From the NCBI RefSeq assembly GCF_025195085.2, contig NZ_JANAVY020000015.1, positions 1-64,000 of the forward strand: a stretch of DNA of 64,000 bases, written 5' to 3'. The notes under the pieces were generated by a model. It worked only from the letters and a program-made list of their open reading frames with translations, was not told the DNA's origin and made no database searches. Source of the DNA: Vibrio intestinalis. GTDB taxonomy: Bacteria > Pseudomonadota > Gammaproteobacteria > Enterobacterales > Vibrionaceae. How positions within the stretch are numbered: position 1 is the stretch's first letter; every line of letters begins with the position of its first letter. Below are positions 27,221 through 36,509 of this stretch, in pieces. The position numbers and the translations under genes were made by a program.

Positions 27221-27490
27221 TGATTAATCCATTTATTTAGCCAACTTATATGCAAAGTGTAGTCTAGGAAAAACGAAACAGAGCAATACGTTAGTAAAAG
27301 TTGTGCTTTATAAAATTCGTATAGTTAGATGAATATGGGTTAAACACTCTAGACCTAATTACTGGGCGGGCTTTGAAGGATTATCAACCAAATCTAAAAA
27401 CTGATTAATTCATTCAATCTATTATCATTTTTGGTCAAGCTGCTAATCTTTGTGTTGTACAAAATGAGACCGACAATACGGGGAGCGATG

Positions 27491-27799
27491 ATGTTTGCAT
27501 ATTTTTCAGTTTTAGAAGTGACCGTGACCAATGATGAGTGGGTGGCCGATTACGTGGCTAACTCTAATCGTTTAGTTGAAAGGCACGGTGGGAAGTACTT
27601 GGCGCGCACAACTAACCATGACCGCTTAGAAGGTGACCGAGAAAGCCCTGCACTACGTATTGTCATTGGGTGGCCAACGAAACAATCAGCCTATGAGTTT
27701 ATGGAAGATCCAGAATACGTTCCTCACTTGAACGCTCGCACCGCGGGCTCAATTAGCCACCACGCGCTTATCGAAGCAAAAGACGACTTGGCACAATAG
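27491..27799 (+). CDS. DUF1330-type small protein
   Basis: The roughly 102-residue protein (MFAYFSVLEVTVTNDEW...HGGKYLARTTNHDRLEGDRE, IVIGWPTKQSAYEFMEDPEY) is a DUF1330/ferredoxin-like alpha-beta barrel family member with no assigned reaction. GGGGAG at 27480-27485 lies 5 bases before ATG 27491; an in-frame ATG directly before it, at 27488, cannot be excluded. It is 9 bases upstream of the SDR gene, so the two form an operon. Confidence 0.75.
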   Translation: MFAYFSVLEVTVTNDEWVADYVANSNRLVERHGGKYLARTTNHDRLEGDRESPALRIVIGWPTKQSAYEFMEDPEYVPHLNARTAGSISHHALIEAKDDLAQ

Positions 27800-27808
27800 G
27801 ACTTAAAC

Positions 27809-28603
27809 ATGAAAACAATTTTACTGACAGGTGCGACAGACGGCATCGGTTTTGAAACAGCAAAACAATTGGTAGAGCTTGGACATCACGTTGTATTGCA
27901 TGGTCGTAACTCGGCAAAATTGGCTCAGGTAGAACAAGAGCTGACTGCATTGAATTCGGAAGCCAAAGTTGAAACCGTTGTTGCTGACCTTTCAAATTTA
28001 GCGGCGGTTCACGACATGGTGGCAGAGATCGCTCAGCGCTTTGGTCGCATAGACGTTCTAATTAATAATGCAGGTGTATTTACGACTAATCAAACTGTCA
28101 CCCCAGAAGGGTTAGACGTACGTTTTGTGGTGAATACTGTCGCTCCTTATTTGTTGACCAAAGAGTTACTGCCTTTATTGTGTACCAATGCGCGCGTGGT
28201 GAATTTGTCTTCTGCTGCGCAAGCGAGTGTCGACATTGATGCACTACTTGGCAAAAAGACCTTGGGTGATAACCCTGCATACGCGCAGAGCAAACTTGCG
28301 TTAACCATGTGGTCTCGCATGCTAGGGCTAGAAAATCGTGCTAATGGGCCAATGATTGTCTCGGTTAATCCAAAATCTTTCCTTGGTAGTAAAATGGTCA
28401 AGGAAGCCTACGGAGTGGCGGGCAGCGATATTCGACTTGGCGCCGATATCCTAGTGAGAGCCGCTTTGTCAGATGAGTTTGCTAATGCACATGGCGCGTA
28501 CTACGACAACGACATCGAAGCATTTGCTCAACCACATGGTGATGCACTAAATGATGCGAAAGCACTGCAAGTGATCGCGGCAATGGAATCTCTATTGGCG
28601 TAA
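27809..28603 (+). CDS. Short-chain dehydrogenase/reductase
   Basis: The 264-residue cytoplasmic oxidoreductase has the SDR cofactor motif TGATDGIG (residues 7-14), the NNAG motif and catalytic Ser...YAQSK (Tyr-x3-Lys). The sequence after the active site (NPKSFLGSKMVKEAYG) fits SDRs similar to retinol-dehydrogenase-like proteins. Substrate unknown. It follows the DUF1330 gene by 9 bases and has a strong terminator at 28643-28671. Confidence 0.88.
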   Translation: MKTILLTGATDGIGFETAKQLVELGHHVVLHGRNSAKLAQVEQELTALNSEAKVETVVADLSNLAAVHDMVAEIAQRFGRIDVLINNAGVFTTNQTVTPEGLDVRFVVNTVAPYLLTKELLPLLCTNARVVNLSSAAQASVDIDALLGKKTLGDNPAYAQSKLALTMWSRMLGLENRANGPMIVSVNPKSFLGSKMVKEAYGVAGSDIRLGADILVRAALSDEFANAHGAYYDNDIEAFAQPHGDALNDAKALQVIAAMESLLA

Positions 28604-28642
28604 ACACTGCCAGATTAGCAAACCAAAACCGGATTGATATAG

Positions 28643-28671
28643 AAGCCTCTAGTTCAGCTAGAGGCTTTTTT
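28643..28671 (+). terminator. Terminator of DUF1330-SDR operon
   Basis: AAGCCTCTAG and CTAGAGGCTT form a 10-bp stem with a TTCAG loop, followed by TTTTTT. Confidence 0.85.
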
Positions 28672-28835
28672 GTGTCTGCAGTTTATTATCAACAAAAACT
28701 AAAAACTGATCGCAGTTTAAGCTCTATTATCAACGCTTGAGTTTGGGAATATGCTTTGTGCAACAAAAAGAGCCAGCATAGCGTACAGATTTTGAATGCG
28801 GGCGAGGCTCATTCTATACACCGGAGATAAGCATT

Positions 28836-29708
28836 ATGAACTACCAAGGCAAAGTATACCGACCATGGCCGGAGTACCGCAGCATCCTAATTCAAACCAC
28901 GCTAGGTTGCAGCATCAACACCTGCACCTTCTGTAGCATGTTTGATGATAAGCGCTTTAAAGTGCGCCCGGTTGAAGATGTGATAAAAGACATCGAGCAA
29001 GCCCGTGTTATGTACCCGTATGTAGAATCGATTTTCTTGATTGATGGTAACGTAATGGCGGCCAGAACCGACTATCTGTTGAAGATTTTAGATAAGTTGC
29101 GCACCACGTTTCCGGAGTGTAAAAAAATCTCTTTGTACAGCGGTCTTAACGATTTTCGCCGTAAGAGCGTGTCTGAGTTAAAAGAGCTGGTGGATGCGGG
29201 TCTTAACATGGCGTACTCAGGCTTAGAGTCTGGTGATCCAGTGGTGCTTGAGCGTATCAAAAAACGCATGACGCCAAAGCAAGTTGTCGAAGGTATGGAA
29301 ATGGCGAAAGAGGCGGGCATTGAAGTTCTGCTGTCGTTTATCTTTGGCTTAGGGGGCCAAGAGCGCACCAAGCAACATATCAAAGCGACCACAGAGATAT
29401 TAAAACTCACTCAACCAGAAGAAATTGCGCCAATGGCGTTGGCAATTCAGCCCGGTACAGAGCTAGAGAAAGAACTGCATCGCGGCGAGTTTAAAATGCC
29501 GACTCAAATGCAGGTTCTGGAAGAAGAGAAATACCTACTGGAAAACCTCAATATTGATACTTTTTATTGGGGTGACCACGGTAATAACTTAGTTCAGCAG
29601 AAAGGTTTTTTGCTTGATTCACGGGAGTTCTTTTTGGCAAACATTAACCAAGCCATCAAAGAAAACCCGATGGCAAAAGAAAACATCATTGAGACATTTT
29701 CTTGGTGA
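28836..29708 (+). CDS. Radical SAM protein (B12-type/COG1032-like), unknown reaction
   Basis: This 290-residue protein has a 4Fe-4S cluster motif GCSINTCTFCSMF near residue 28, spaced CX4CX2C rather than CX3CX2C, a spacing I recall for the Elp3-like/COG1032 group. Other signs are LIDGNVMAARTDYLLKIL, ISLYSGLNDFR and SGLESGDPVVLERIKKRMTP, a standard radical SAM pattern. No B12-binding domain is present; length fits a core-only enzyme. The gene is isolated, with a hairpin at 29742-29776 after it. The substrate is not known. Confidence 0.82.
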   Translation: MNYQGKVYRPWPEYRSILIQTTLGCSINTCTFCSMFDDKRFKVRPVEDVIKDIEQARVMYPYVESIFLIDGNVMAARTDYLLKILDKLRTTFPECKKISLYSGLNDFRRKSVSELKELVDAGLNMAYSGLESGDPVVLERIKKRMTPKQVVEGMEMAKEAGIEVLLSFIFGLGGQERTKQHIKATTEILKLTQPEEIAPMALAIQPGTELEKELHRGEFKMPTQMQVLEEEKYLLENLNIDTFYWGDHGNNLVQQKGFLLDSREFFLANINQAIKENPMAKENIIETFSW

Positions 29709-29741
29709 TTTAGCATCCTATAGTTTGATTGAATATTGCGA

Positions 29742-29776
29742 GTCACCCTCTCGAATCCATATCAAGAGAGGGTGAC
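29742..29776. repeat. Perfect 11-bp inverted repeat after radical SAM gene
   Basis: GTCACCCTCTC (29742-29752) and GAGAGGGTGAC (29766-29776) flank a 13-base loop. There is no T-run on either side, so it may be a weak terminator or an mRNA 3' stabiliser. Confidence 0.55.
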
Positions 29777-29915
29777 AAAGCGTATAACTATCAAGCAATG
29801 GTTACGATCTTTAGAACGATACGTAACATTGTTTTTAGAATGATTATTCTACTTCAAAGCAATGAATTTAAATTACTTATCCAAGGTTAATGTAAATTTA
29901 TGCTACTTGTTTTTG

Positions 29916-29931
29916 TGTGTCGCGTTTCACT
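29916..29931 (+). promoter_or_regulatory. Candidate CRP site upstream of alcohol dehydrogenase
   Basis: TGTGTCGCGTTTCACT matches the CRP pattern TGTGA-N6-TCACA with two mismatches. It lies about 155 bases before the ATG of the iron-dependent alcohol dehydrogenase. Confidence 0.35.
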
Positions 29932-30085
29932 TTGGGAAAAGACTTAAATAACAAGCGTTAGATCACGATTTTCTGCAAATGTAATACTTTGGTGGTATAA
30001 AATTGCGATGCATCAAACTTTTTGTATGGGTATTTATGCAAAGTTAACCGCAAATAAATAAACCAATAATATGCGGAGCAATCCA

Positions 30086-31234
30086 ATGACAAGTGCATTT
30101 TTCATCCCAACTGTTAACTTTATGGGCGCAGGCTGCCTAAAAGACGCTGCTGATAGTATCCAGTCTCAAGGTTTCAAAAAAGGTCTCATCGTTACTGATC
30201 AAATCCTAAGCCAAATTGGTATGGTTAAGCAGGTACAAGAGCTACTTGCACAACGCGATGTTGAGACAGTCGTTTTTGATGGCACACAACCTAACCCAAC
30301 TATTTCTAACGTTAACGATGGCCTAGCGCTGTTAAAAGATAACCAATGTGATTTCGTCATTTCACTAGGTGGTGGTTCTCCACACGATTGTGCGAAAGGT
30401 ATCGCGCTTGTAGCGTCAAACGGTGGTGAAATTGCTGATTACGAAGGTGTAGACCAATCAGCTAAACCAATGCTGCCTTTAATCGCGATTAATACAACAG
30501 CGGGTACCGCATCTGAAATGACACGTTTTTGTATCATCACAGATGAAGAGCGTCACATTAAGATGGCTATCGTTGATAAGCACACAACACCGCTTATTTC
30601 AGTAAACGATCCAGAACTTATGTTAGCAAAACCTGCATCGTTAACAGCGGCTACAGGTATGGACGCGCTAACGCATGCCATTGAAGCATACGTATCTATC
30701 GCAGCAACACCTATCACTGATGCGGTGGCGATTAAAGCAATCGAACTGATTCAAGCGTTCTTACGCAAAGCGGTAGAAAATGGTGATGACATTGAAGCTC
30801 GTGAACAGATGGCTTACGCTCAGTTCATGGCGGGTATGGCATTTAACAATGCGTCTCTAGGCTACGTTCACGCAATGGCACACCAACTAGGTGGTTTCTA
30901 CGATCTACCACACGGTGTTTGTAACGCAATTCTTCTACCGCACGTACAGCGCTACAACGCACAAGTTTGCCCAGAGCGTCTACGTGACGTAGCGAAAGCA
31001 ATGGGTGTTAATGTAGAAGAGATGACGGCAGAGCAAGGTGCAGATGCAGCAATCGAAGCGATCGTTGCACTGGCGAAAGATGTTGGTATTCCAGCGGGTA
31101 TTAAAGAGTTAGGCGCGAAATCGGAAGATATCGCAACGCTTGCTGATAACGCTCTAAAAGATGCTTGTGGTTTCACTAACCCTAAACAAGCAACGCACGA
31201 AGAAATCTGCGCGATCTTTGAAGCTGCAATGTAA
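30086..31234 (+). CDS. Iron-containing alcohol dehydrogenase
   Basis: The 382-residue enzyme is a group III alcohol dehydrogenase (YiaY/AdhB/FucO type). It has the NAD motif [11 protein letters not shown] and the metal ligands in [13 protein letters not shown] and [18 protein letters not shown]. Length 382 is exactly usual. I chose ATG 30086 (GGAG 8 bases upstream) over 30071. It likely reduces short aldehydes (acetaldehyde or lactaldehyde) with NADH in fermentation. It is monocistronic, with a strong terminator, next to a convergent LysR gene. Confidence 0.93.
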   Translation: MTSAFFIPTVNFMGAGCLKDAADSIQSQGFKKGLIVTDQILSQIGMVKQVQELLAQRDVETVVFDGTQPNPTISNVNDGLALLKDNQCDFVISLGGGSPHDCAKGIALVASNGGEIADYEGVDQSAKPMLPLIAINTTAGTASEMTRFCIITDEERHIKMAIVDKHTTPLISVNDPELMLAKPASLTAATGMDALTHAIEAYVSIAATPITDAVAIKAIELIQAFLRKAVENGDDIEAREQMAYAQFMAGMAFNNASLGYVHAMAHQLGGFYDLPHGVCNAILLPHVQRYNAQVCPERLRDVAKAMGVNVEEMTAEQGADAAIEAIVALAKDVGIPAGIKELGAKSEDIATLADNALKDACGFTNPKQATHEEICAIFEAAM

Positions 31235-31257
31235 TTGATTCCAGCTTGATAATAACG

Positions 31258-31285
31258 AAGCCTCCTTTAATAGGAGGCTTTTTTG
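31258..31285 (+). terminator. Terminator of alcohol dehydrogenase gene
   Basis: AAGCCTCC (31258-31265) pairs with GGAGGCTT (31273-31280), loop TTTAATA, followed by a T-run. Confidence 0.88.
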
Positions 31286-31320
31286 TATGGGCAGAGTATT
31301 CGCAGTTTCAGGCCGAGAAT

Positions 31321-32259
31321 CTAGTTACCTTCTTCCTGTTCCAATTGAGCTTTATGGGCTGCAAGTTCTTTACACCAATACGCAGGGTTACCGTAATAAT
31401 CGACAAAGTAATCGATGAAAGCTCTCACTTTAGGTGCGACCATTCTTGAACTAGGGTAAACCGCCCAAATTGCAGTATCCGATGCGAGAGGGTAATCACG
31501 CAGAACTAACGCAAGTTGACCCTGTTTGACCTTCTTATAGGCAAACCATGCCGGTATGACTGTTAAACCAAGGCCATTGATGGCAGCTTCACGCATCGCG
31601 TCTGCGTTATCGGTTCTAAAGGGGCCAGATGTTTTCACACTGAGCTTTTCCCCTTTGTCGTAAAAGTCCCATACATCCATACCCATTAGGCTGAGACAGT
31701 GATGATTGGCGAGATCTTTGGGGTGTTGAGGTTCACCATGTTGTTTTAGATACTCAGGCGATGCACACACAAAGCGGTGATCAGAAGTTAGCTTACGGGC
31801 AATTAACGTTGAATCCTTCAGTTCTGCATTACGAATGGCAATGTCAAAGCCGCCTTCAATCATGTCCACAACTGAATCAGAGAATCGGAAGTCGACAGTT
31901 AACTTGGGGTATAAATCCATAAAGCCTTTTAGCGCAGGCATTAGGTGTAAACGACCAAATGCAGCAGGAGCGGCGACTCTTAATGTTCCGGTTGGTTGAG
32001 AGTCACCAACACCAATGGCATCACGAGCAGCATCAACACTGGCAAGTACTTCTTCTGCGTGAGGTAAAAATGCTTCCCCCTCTTCAGTGAGCGAGACTTT
32101 GCGTGTGGTTCGATGAACCAAACGAACCCCTAAGCCTTCTTCCAATTTATTAATGTGTGCACTAGCAACGGCGGGGGAGATACCTAGCTCTTGTCCAGCC
32201 ATACTGATGTTGTGTGTGCTAGACAGGCGAACAAACAGTTTTAAATGCTCGATATTCAT
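31321..32259 (-). CDS. LysR-family transcriptional regulator
   Basis: The 312-residue protein has an N-terminal winged helix-turn-helix (MNIEHLKLFVRLSSTHNISM, LGISPAVASAHINKLEEGLG) and a C-terminal effector domain (GTLRVAAPAAFGRLHLMPAL). It resembles the CrgA/DsdC-like clade that regulates dehydrogenase or aldehyde genes. It converges on the alcohol dehydrogenase and diverges from ydcH with 172 bases between. Its effector and targets are unknown. Confidence 0.88.
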   Translation of the reverse strand: MNIEHLKLFVRLSSTHNISMAGQELGISPAVASAHINKLEEGLGVRLVHRTTRKVSLTEEGEAFLPHAEEVLASVDAARDAIGVGDSQPTGTLRVAAPAAFGRLHLMPALKGFMDLYPKLTVDFRFSDSVVDMIEGGFDIAIRNAELKDSTLIARKLTSDHRFVCASPEYLKQHGEPQHPKDLANHHCLSLMGMDVWDFYDKGEKLSVKTSGPFRTDNADAMREAAINGLGLTVIPAWFAYKKVKQGQLALVLRDYPLASDTAIWAVYPSSRMVAPKVRAFIDYFVDYYGNPAYWCKELAAHKAQLEQEEGN

Positions 32260-32431
32260 TGATTTTCAATAAGATGTTGATAATTCGTTTGATTATGGTT
32301 GATGTTCACTACCTAATCAATGCAAATGATAGTAATCGAGCGAGATCAGCATATTGTAATTAATAAAGGCGATTATAAATTTGCCAATGATGGTCTAGAT
32401 TTATAAGTGAAATTTGTAAAAAGGAGCGCTT

Positions 32432-32674
32432 ATGTTAGGTGAAAATCATTCATTGATTCATGAATTTCCTGAAATGGAAACGACTATCCATAATCTGGCC
32501 TCGTCTGACAGCACATTCGCGGCGGACATGAAGCAATATAATGATCTCGATAAGGAAATCCGAGTTCTAGAACTTAGAGGTGGCCCAATCACTGATGAGG
32601 CCATGAATCAGCTAAAGCATAATCGCGCTGAGCTTAAAGATTCATTGTATAAACGCGTTATAGCCGTGAAGTAA
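32432..32674 (+). CDS. YdcH family protein (DUF465)
   Basis: The 80-residue protein (MLGENHSLIHEFPEMETTIH...MNQLKHNRAELKDSLYKRVI) has the coiled-coil, Leu-rich pattern of the small DUF465/YdcH family. AGGAG precedes the ATG. It is followed by a strong hairpin. Function is not known; family members are cytoplasmic and often stationary-phase linked. Confidence 0.82.
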   Translation: MLGENHSLIHEFPEMETTIHNLASSDSTFAADMKQYNDLDKEIRVLELRGGPITDEAMNQLKHNRAELKDSLYKRVIAVK

Positions 32675-32695
32675 TGTGGCGTAATTGCAATATGT

Positions 32696-32726
32696 AACCC
32701 CACTAATGTGTTAATTAGTCGGGGTT
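32696..32726 (+). terminator. Terminator after ydcH-like gene
   Basis: AACCCC-ACTAAT pairs with ATTAGT-(C)-GGGGTT around GTGTTA, followed by AGTTTT. Confidence 0.6.
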
Positions 32727-32827
32727 AGTTTTGCTCCAGTATCATGTAAGTTCTCGTTGGTGTTGTTGATTTTATCAACAAATAGTAGAATCTGCGTGAT
32801 TTTCGAGGGTTTAGGGTAAATGGCATA

Positions 32828-34765
32828 ATGGTCAAAAGTGGTTGGTTGGCGGGTATACTGTTAGGAGCAGCGATATCCGCTGCGGTCTATATTGAGGTTT
32901 CTCAGCCCAAAAATATCGCTGACTTAACGAATCAAGAAGCTGCGAAAGGCTTCGACCCTCTAGATGAGATCGAAACGACAGAGTATGGGCTGGCGCTGGT
33001 TGATTTAATGAAACAGTTGCGATCATCTCCCGGCCAATTTCTGCAATCACTTGAGCAAATAGACGCTCAATATCCTCTTGAAAAATCGCTCACTGAACAA
33101 GCCTTCCGCTTGACGCTGCTTAAGTATTACGCATTTCTACAAAACCAAGGTTCAGATCAAAACGCTTACCATCAGCAACTGACCATGATGGCGAAAAAGC
33201 ACAATATGAAATGGTTAGAGATGGAATTGATGGTAGATGATGCCATCAGTGATGTTCGCTATGGACGAACCCATCAAGGTCTTGAAACCATAACCAAAGC
33301 GATTGAGCTAGCCAAAGCGCTTAACGCAACCTACATACTACCTAAGGCATACAATACTGCGGGTGTTCTTAGTAACTCTAACAATCAGTTGCTCGAAGCT
33401 CAGCGCTATTTTTTGCTGGGTATTGAGGCGGTGAAACATACACGTAAAACCTCGTTTGGTGCCTCAATTCATAATAATTTAGGGCTTTTGTACCTGCATA
33501 TTGAAAACTGGGATAAAGCACTCGAATACATTAAAGAAGCGGAAAGGTTGAGCCTCGAATCTGAGTTGGATAATAATCGCGCTATGCACATTATCTATCT
33601 TAATCAGGCACATATTCATAATAAACAAGGGAATCTTGAAAAGTCGACTGACGCGTTTGAAAGCTCCTTGCCATATTATGATGAGGTTAAGATGTCGCCA
33701 CGCCATAGCCTGTTGCATCTTAAATCCCGCTCAGATTTAGCGCTGCTTAACGAGGATTTCGTTAATGCAGAAAAATACGCAATGGAGTGTATCAACTACC
33801 CTGACTCTGAAACTCTGCCGTTGGAATATGGCCAATGTATGTTGCTGTTGTCTAGAGCTCAGTTGAGCTTAGGTAAACCACTTGCGGCGCTCAAAAGTGT
33901 GGAGAGTAGCATTCATATCTTTAATTCAGCAGAGCAAAGCCGCTGGTTGGTGAGAGCTTATAAGCACTATGCTTTAGTGTTTGAAAAATTGGGTGAGTCA
34001 CACCGCGCACTAGAGATGTACAAAAAGTACTATAACCAAGATAAGCAACAGTTATTGACTAAGGTGTATGATTTAGAGCACGCATTCGCGACACAAGGTA
34101 TTCAGCAAGAGCGTGATCTATTGGATGTGCAGAACCAATTAGCGATTGCGAAGTTAAGTAAAGAAAAACTGCGCTTTCAGATGGCCTGTCTATGGGGCGC
34201 ATTGGCGATTGTGGTTTTATTTGCATTGCTCAAGCGTACCAATAAGGTACATTCTAAAAACTTAGAGCTAGAAAGCCTGTCGAATGTTGATTCACTGACC
34301 GGCCTTAACAATCGCCGCTATTATAAGCAGCAGTTAAATAAGCCGACTTCGATTGATGATTGCTGTGAATACCATCTAGTGCTGTTCGATTTAGATAACT
34401 TTAAGGCGGTGAACGATATTTATGGTCATGATGTTGGGGATGAAGTGCTCATTGAAGCAGCCAAGCGTTTCAAGCAGTTTGTCGGCGTAGAAGAGTTACT
34501 GATTCGCTGGGGAGGAGAAGAATTCCTCATGCTGCTTAAGCATCAGCACAACATCTTTGAACATGTTTAAGCGGTGCGTAAGGCAATGAGTGCATCAGCA
34601 ATCAACACTCAAGCCGGTGATTTGGTGATGACAGCGTCAATAGGTATTAGCCCAAGTGCATTGCCCGAAGTGCTTGCAAGTAGTGATGAGTTTTTCCGCA
34701 AAGCCGATCAAAACCTCTACGAGGCAAAACGTTCAGGCAAAAACCAAACTGTGATGAGTGACTAA
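32828..34765 (+). pseudogene. TPR-GGDEF diguanylate cyclase interrupted by an in-frame stop
   Basis: The reading frame from 32828 encodes a membrane-anchored protein (N-terminal helix GWLAGILLGAAISAAVYIEV), TPR-like repeats (about residues 130-400), a second membrane helix (ACLWGALAIVVLFALL, about 455-470) and a GGDEF domain with DSLTGLNNRRYY and the active site RWGGEEFLMLL. At 34568-34570 a TAA falls in frame; the same frame then runs on to 34765 and encodes the expected end of the GGDEF domain (TASIGISPS, FFRKADQNLYEAKRSGKNQ). So about 64 C-terminal residues are cut off, which should disable cyclase activity. Whether this is a true mutation or a sequencing error cannot be told here. Confidence 0.85.
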
Positions 34766-34790
34766 GCCCAAGTTAAGAGTTTGGGCTTAG
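34762..34790. terminator. Bidirectional terminator between GGDEF and ABC genes
   Basis: CTAAGCCCAA and TTGGGCTTAG (with an 8-9 base loop) form a stable stem spanning the GGDEF stop. It separates this gene from the convergent ABC gene. Confidence 0.65.
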
Positions 34791-34805
34791 TCGCGGTACA
34801 TTCAC

Positions 34806-36509
34806 TTAACTGGCAATGCGCGTATCGTGGTGCCCTGTATGCCATAGCTGATAATACATAGGGCTGCTGTTAAGTAGCTCTGTGTGCGTTCCTTGCGCGG
34901 TGACCGAACCATCTTCAATCAGATAAATCCTATCTACATCTATGATGGTGTTGAGTCGATGAGCGACGGTAATTACCGTTTTATCCGCACACAGTTTTTT
35001 CAATGTGGTGATCACATGTTGTTGTAAGTGGCTATCGAGTGCAGAGGTCACTTCGTCTAACAGCACGATTGGCGCTTGGTGAAGAATTGCCCGCGCAATG
35101 CTTATCCTTTGGCGCTCACCTCCTGAAAGTTGACTGCCGTTTTCACCAATCTCGCTATCGATGCCAAGCGGTAGTCGCTTCACCAGATCTTCCAATCCTG
35201 CGGAATAAATCGCTTCATCAAGTTGTTGAATGGTCGCCTCTTGATTGGCAATCAATAAGTTGTCCCGTAGCGTTCCTGCCAGTAACTGAATATCTTGTGT
35301 GACGTAAGAGATACTGCGATAAAGATTACGCGTTCCCATCTGCTCTAGTTTGATACCGCCGATAGCAATTTCGCCTTGGTTAGGCTGGTGGAAGGCAGCA
35401 ATCAGATGCAAGATACTTGATTTACCTGCTCCGCTTGGCCCAACAAGGGCGATGTGTTGGCCTTGTTTGACTGAGATATCTATCGATTTAAGAATTTGCT
35501 GCTGACCAATAGAAAGCCCGACGTTACTTAGCGCTACATCAAATCGGCTTGGAATTTGACCTTGCTGAGTTTGCTGCGGCGCGATTGCCAGTTTATGCAA
35601 ACGTACTGACGCATTGACAAAATAGCGTAGCAACGCAGAGAACATAGCTAGGCGAGCAAATGGTCGAATACAAGCAATGGTCGCTAGGCTAATTGCCAAC
35701 CATTGTTGAGTGGTCAGAAGGTCATAACTGACCATTAAGCCGCTTACCGCCATGATAGTAGGTAAACTCATTTCTAGAATGAAGGTTGAGAGTAAAACAC
35801 CCGTGCCGCCAGCCCATTCTAGTCCTAGGCCGGACTCTTTGAGATCTTCAATTCTATTTGCCAAAGGCTGGGCAAGTTGTTCGGCTTTACCGAAGCTTTT
35901 CAGCATTGGTAGACAGGCAACATATTCAAGAATTTGGTTGGCACTTTGTACGTTATGATGGTCGTAGCTTTGGGCTGCATGGCGAAAACGTTTTTCTGCA
36001 ATGACTAGAATCGTGATAGCCAAGACGATAAGGCCAAGCAATGTGGCTGCAATCGCTGGCGAAATGGTTGAAATGAAAATCACCATCGCGACTGGAATCA
36101 CCCATGCAGAGAAAAACTCAGCGACTAAATGGCTAAAGATGTCTTCAAATAGCTTAAGGTCATAAGTGACAAGCTTCATTCGCTCACCTAATCCTTTGCC
36201 AATCAGCTGAGAAAGAGGCTGCTTACGTATGTCGGATAGTAGCTTACCGCGCAAATGATGGGTGACGTGGTATGCGCCAATAAAGCTTTGTTTAGCGCTC
36301 TGACCGACCCACCATTGCAGTGCGACTACACCTATAGCGATAGGCAGCATTAGTACGATATCAAATGCGCTTTGCTGCAAAATGAACACAAATAGAGCTA
36401 ACCATATGATCAGGGCTAACGCTTCAGTTGCCAATTTACCCGAGATACCAAGCCAGAAAAGACGCGTGCTCGCACCACTGTGTTTAAGTAAGTACAAGAT
36501 CTTATCCAT
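34806..36509 (-). CDS. ABC transporter half-molecule (permease plus ATPase), siderophore-locus second gene
   Basis: The 567-residue protein has an N-terminal type IV membrane domain (about six helices) and a C-terminal ATPase with Walker A GPSGAGKSS, signature LSGGERQRI and Walker B IVLLDEVTSALD. It overlaps its partner gene by 8 bases (36502-36509) and has GGAGG before ATG 36509; the longer TTG start is rejected. Such half-molecule pairs beside TonB receptors and AraC regulators act as YbtP/YbtQ or IrtAB-like iron-siderophore importers. Direction of transport cannot be proven from sequence. Confidence 0.82.
   Translation of the reverse strand: MDKILYLLKHSGASTRLFWLGISGKLATEALALIIWLALFVFILQQSAFDIVLMLPIAIGVVALQWWVGQSAKQSFIGAYHVTHHLRGKLLSDIRKQPLSQLIGKGLGERMKLVTYDLKLFEDIFSHLVAEFFSAWVIPVAMVIFISTISPAIAATLLGLIVLAITILVIAEKRFRHAAQSYDHHNVQSANQILEYVACLPMLKSFGKAEQLAQPLANRIEDLKESGLGLEWAGGTGVLLSTFILEMSLPTIMAVSGLMVSYDLLTTQQWLAISLATIACIRPFARLAMFSALLRYFVNASVRLHKLAIAPQQTQQGQIPSRFDVALSNVGLSIGQQQILKSIDISVKQGQHIALVGPSGAGKSSILHLIAAFHQPNQGEIAIGGIKLEQMGTRNLYRSISYVTQDIQLLAGTLRDNLLIANQEATIQQLDEAIYSAGLEDLVKRLPLGIDSEIGENGSQLSGGERQRISIARAILHQAPIVLLDEVTSALDSHLQQHVITTLKKLCADKTVITVAHRLNTIIDVDRIYLIEDGSVTAQGTHTELLNSSPMYYQLWHTGHHDTRIAS

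Larger units (their letters stand above)
29709..30085. other. Intergenic region upstream of alcohol dehydrogenase
   Basis: The 377 bases carry an inverted repeat just after the radical SAM gene, a candidate CRP site at 29916-29931, and the presumed promoter of the alcohol dehydrogenase. No gene is seen. Confidence 0.5.
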
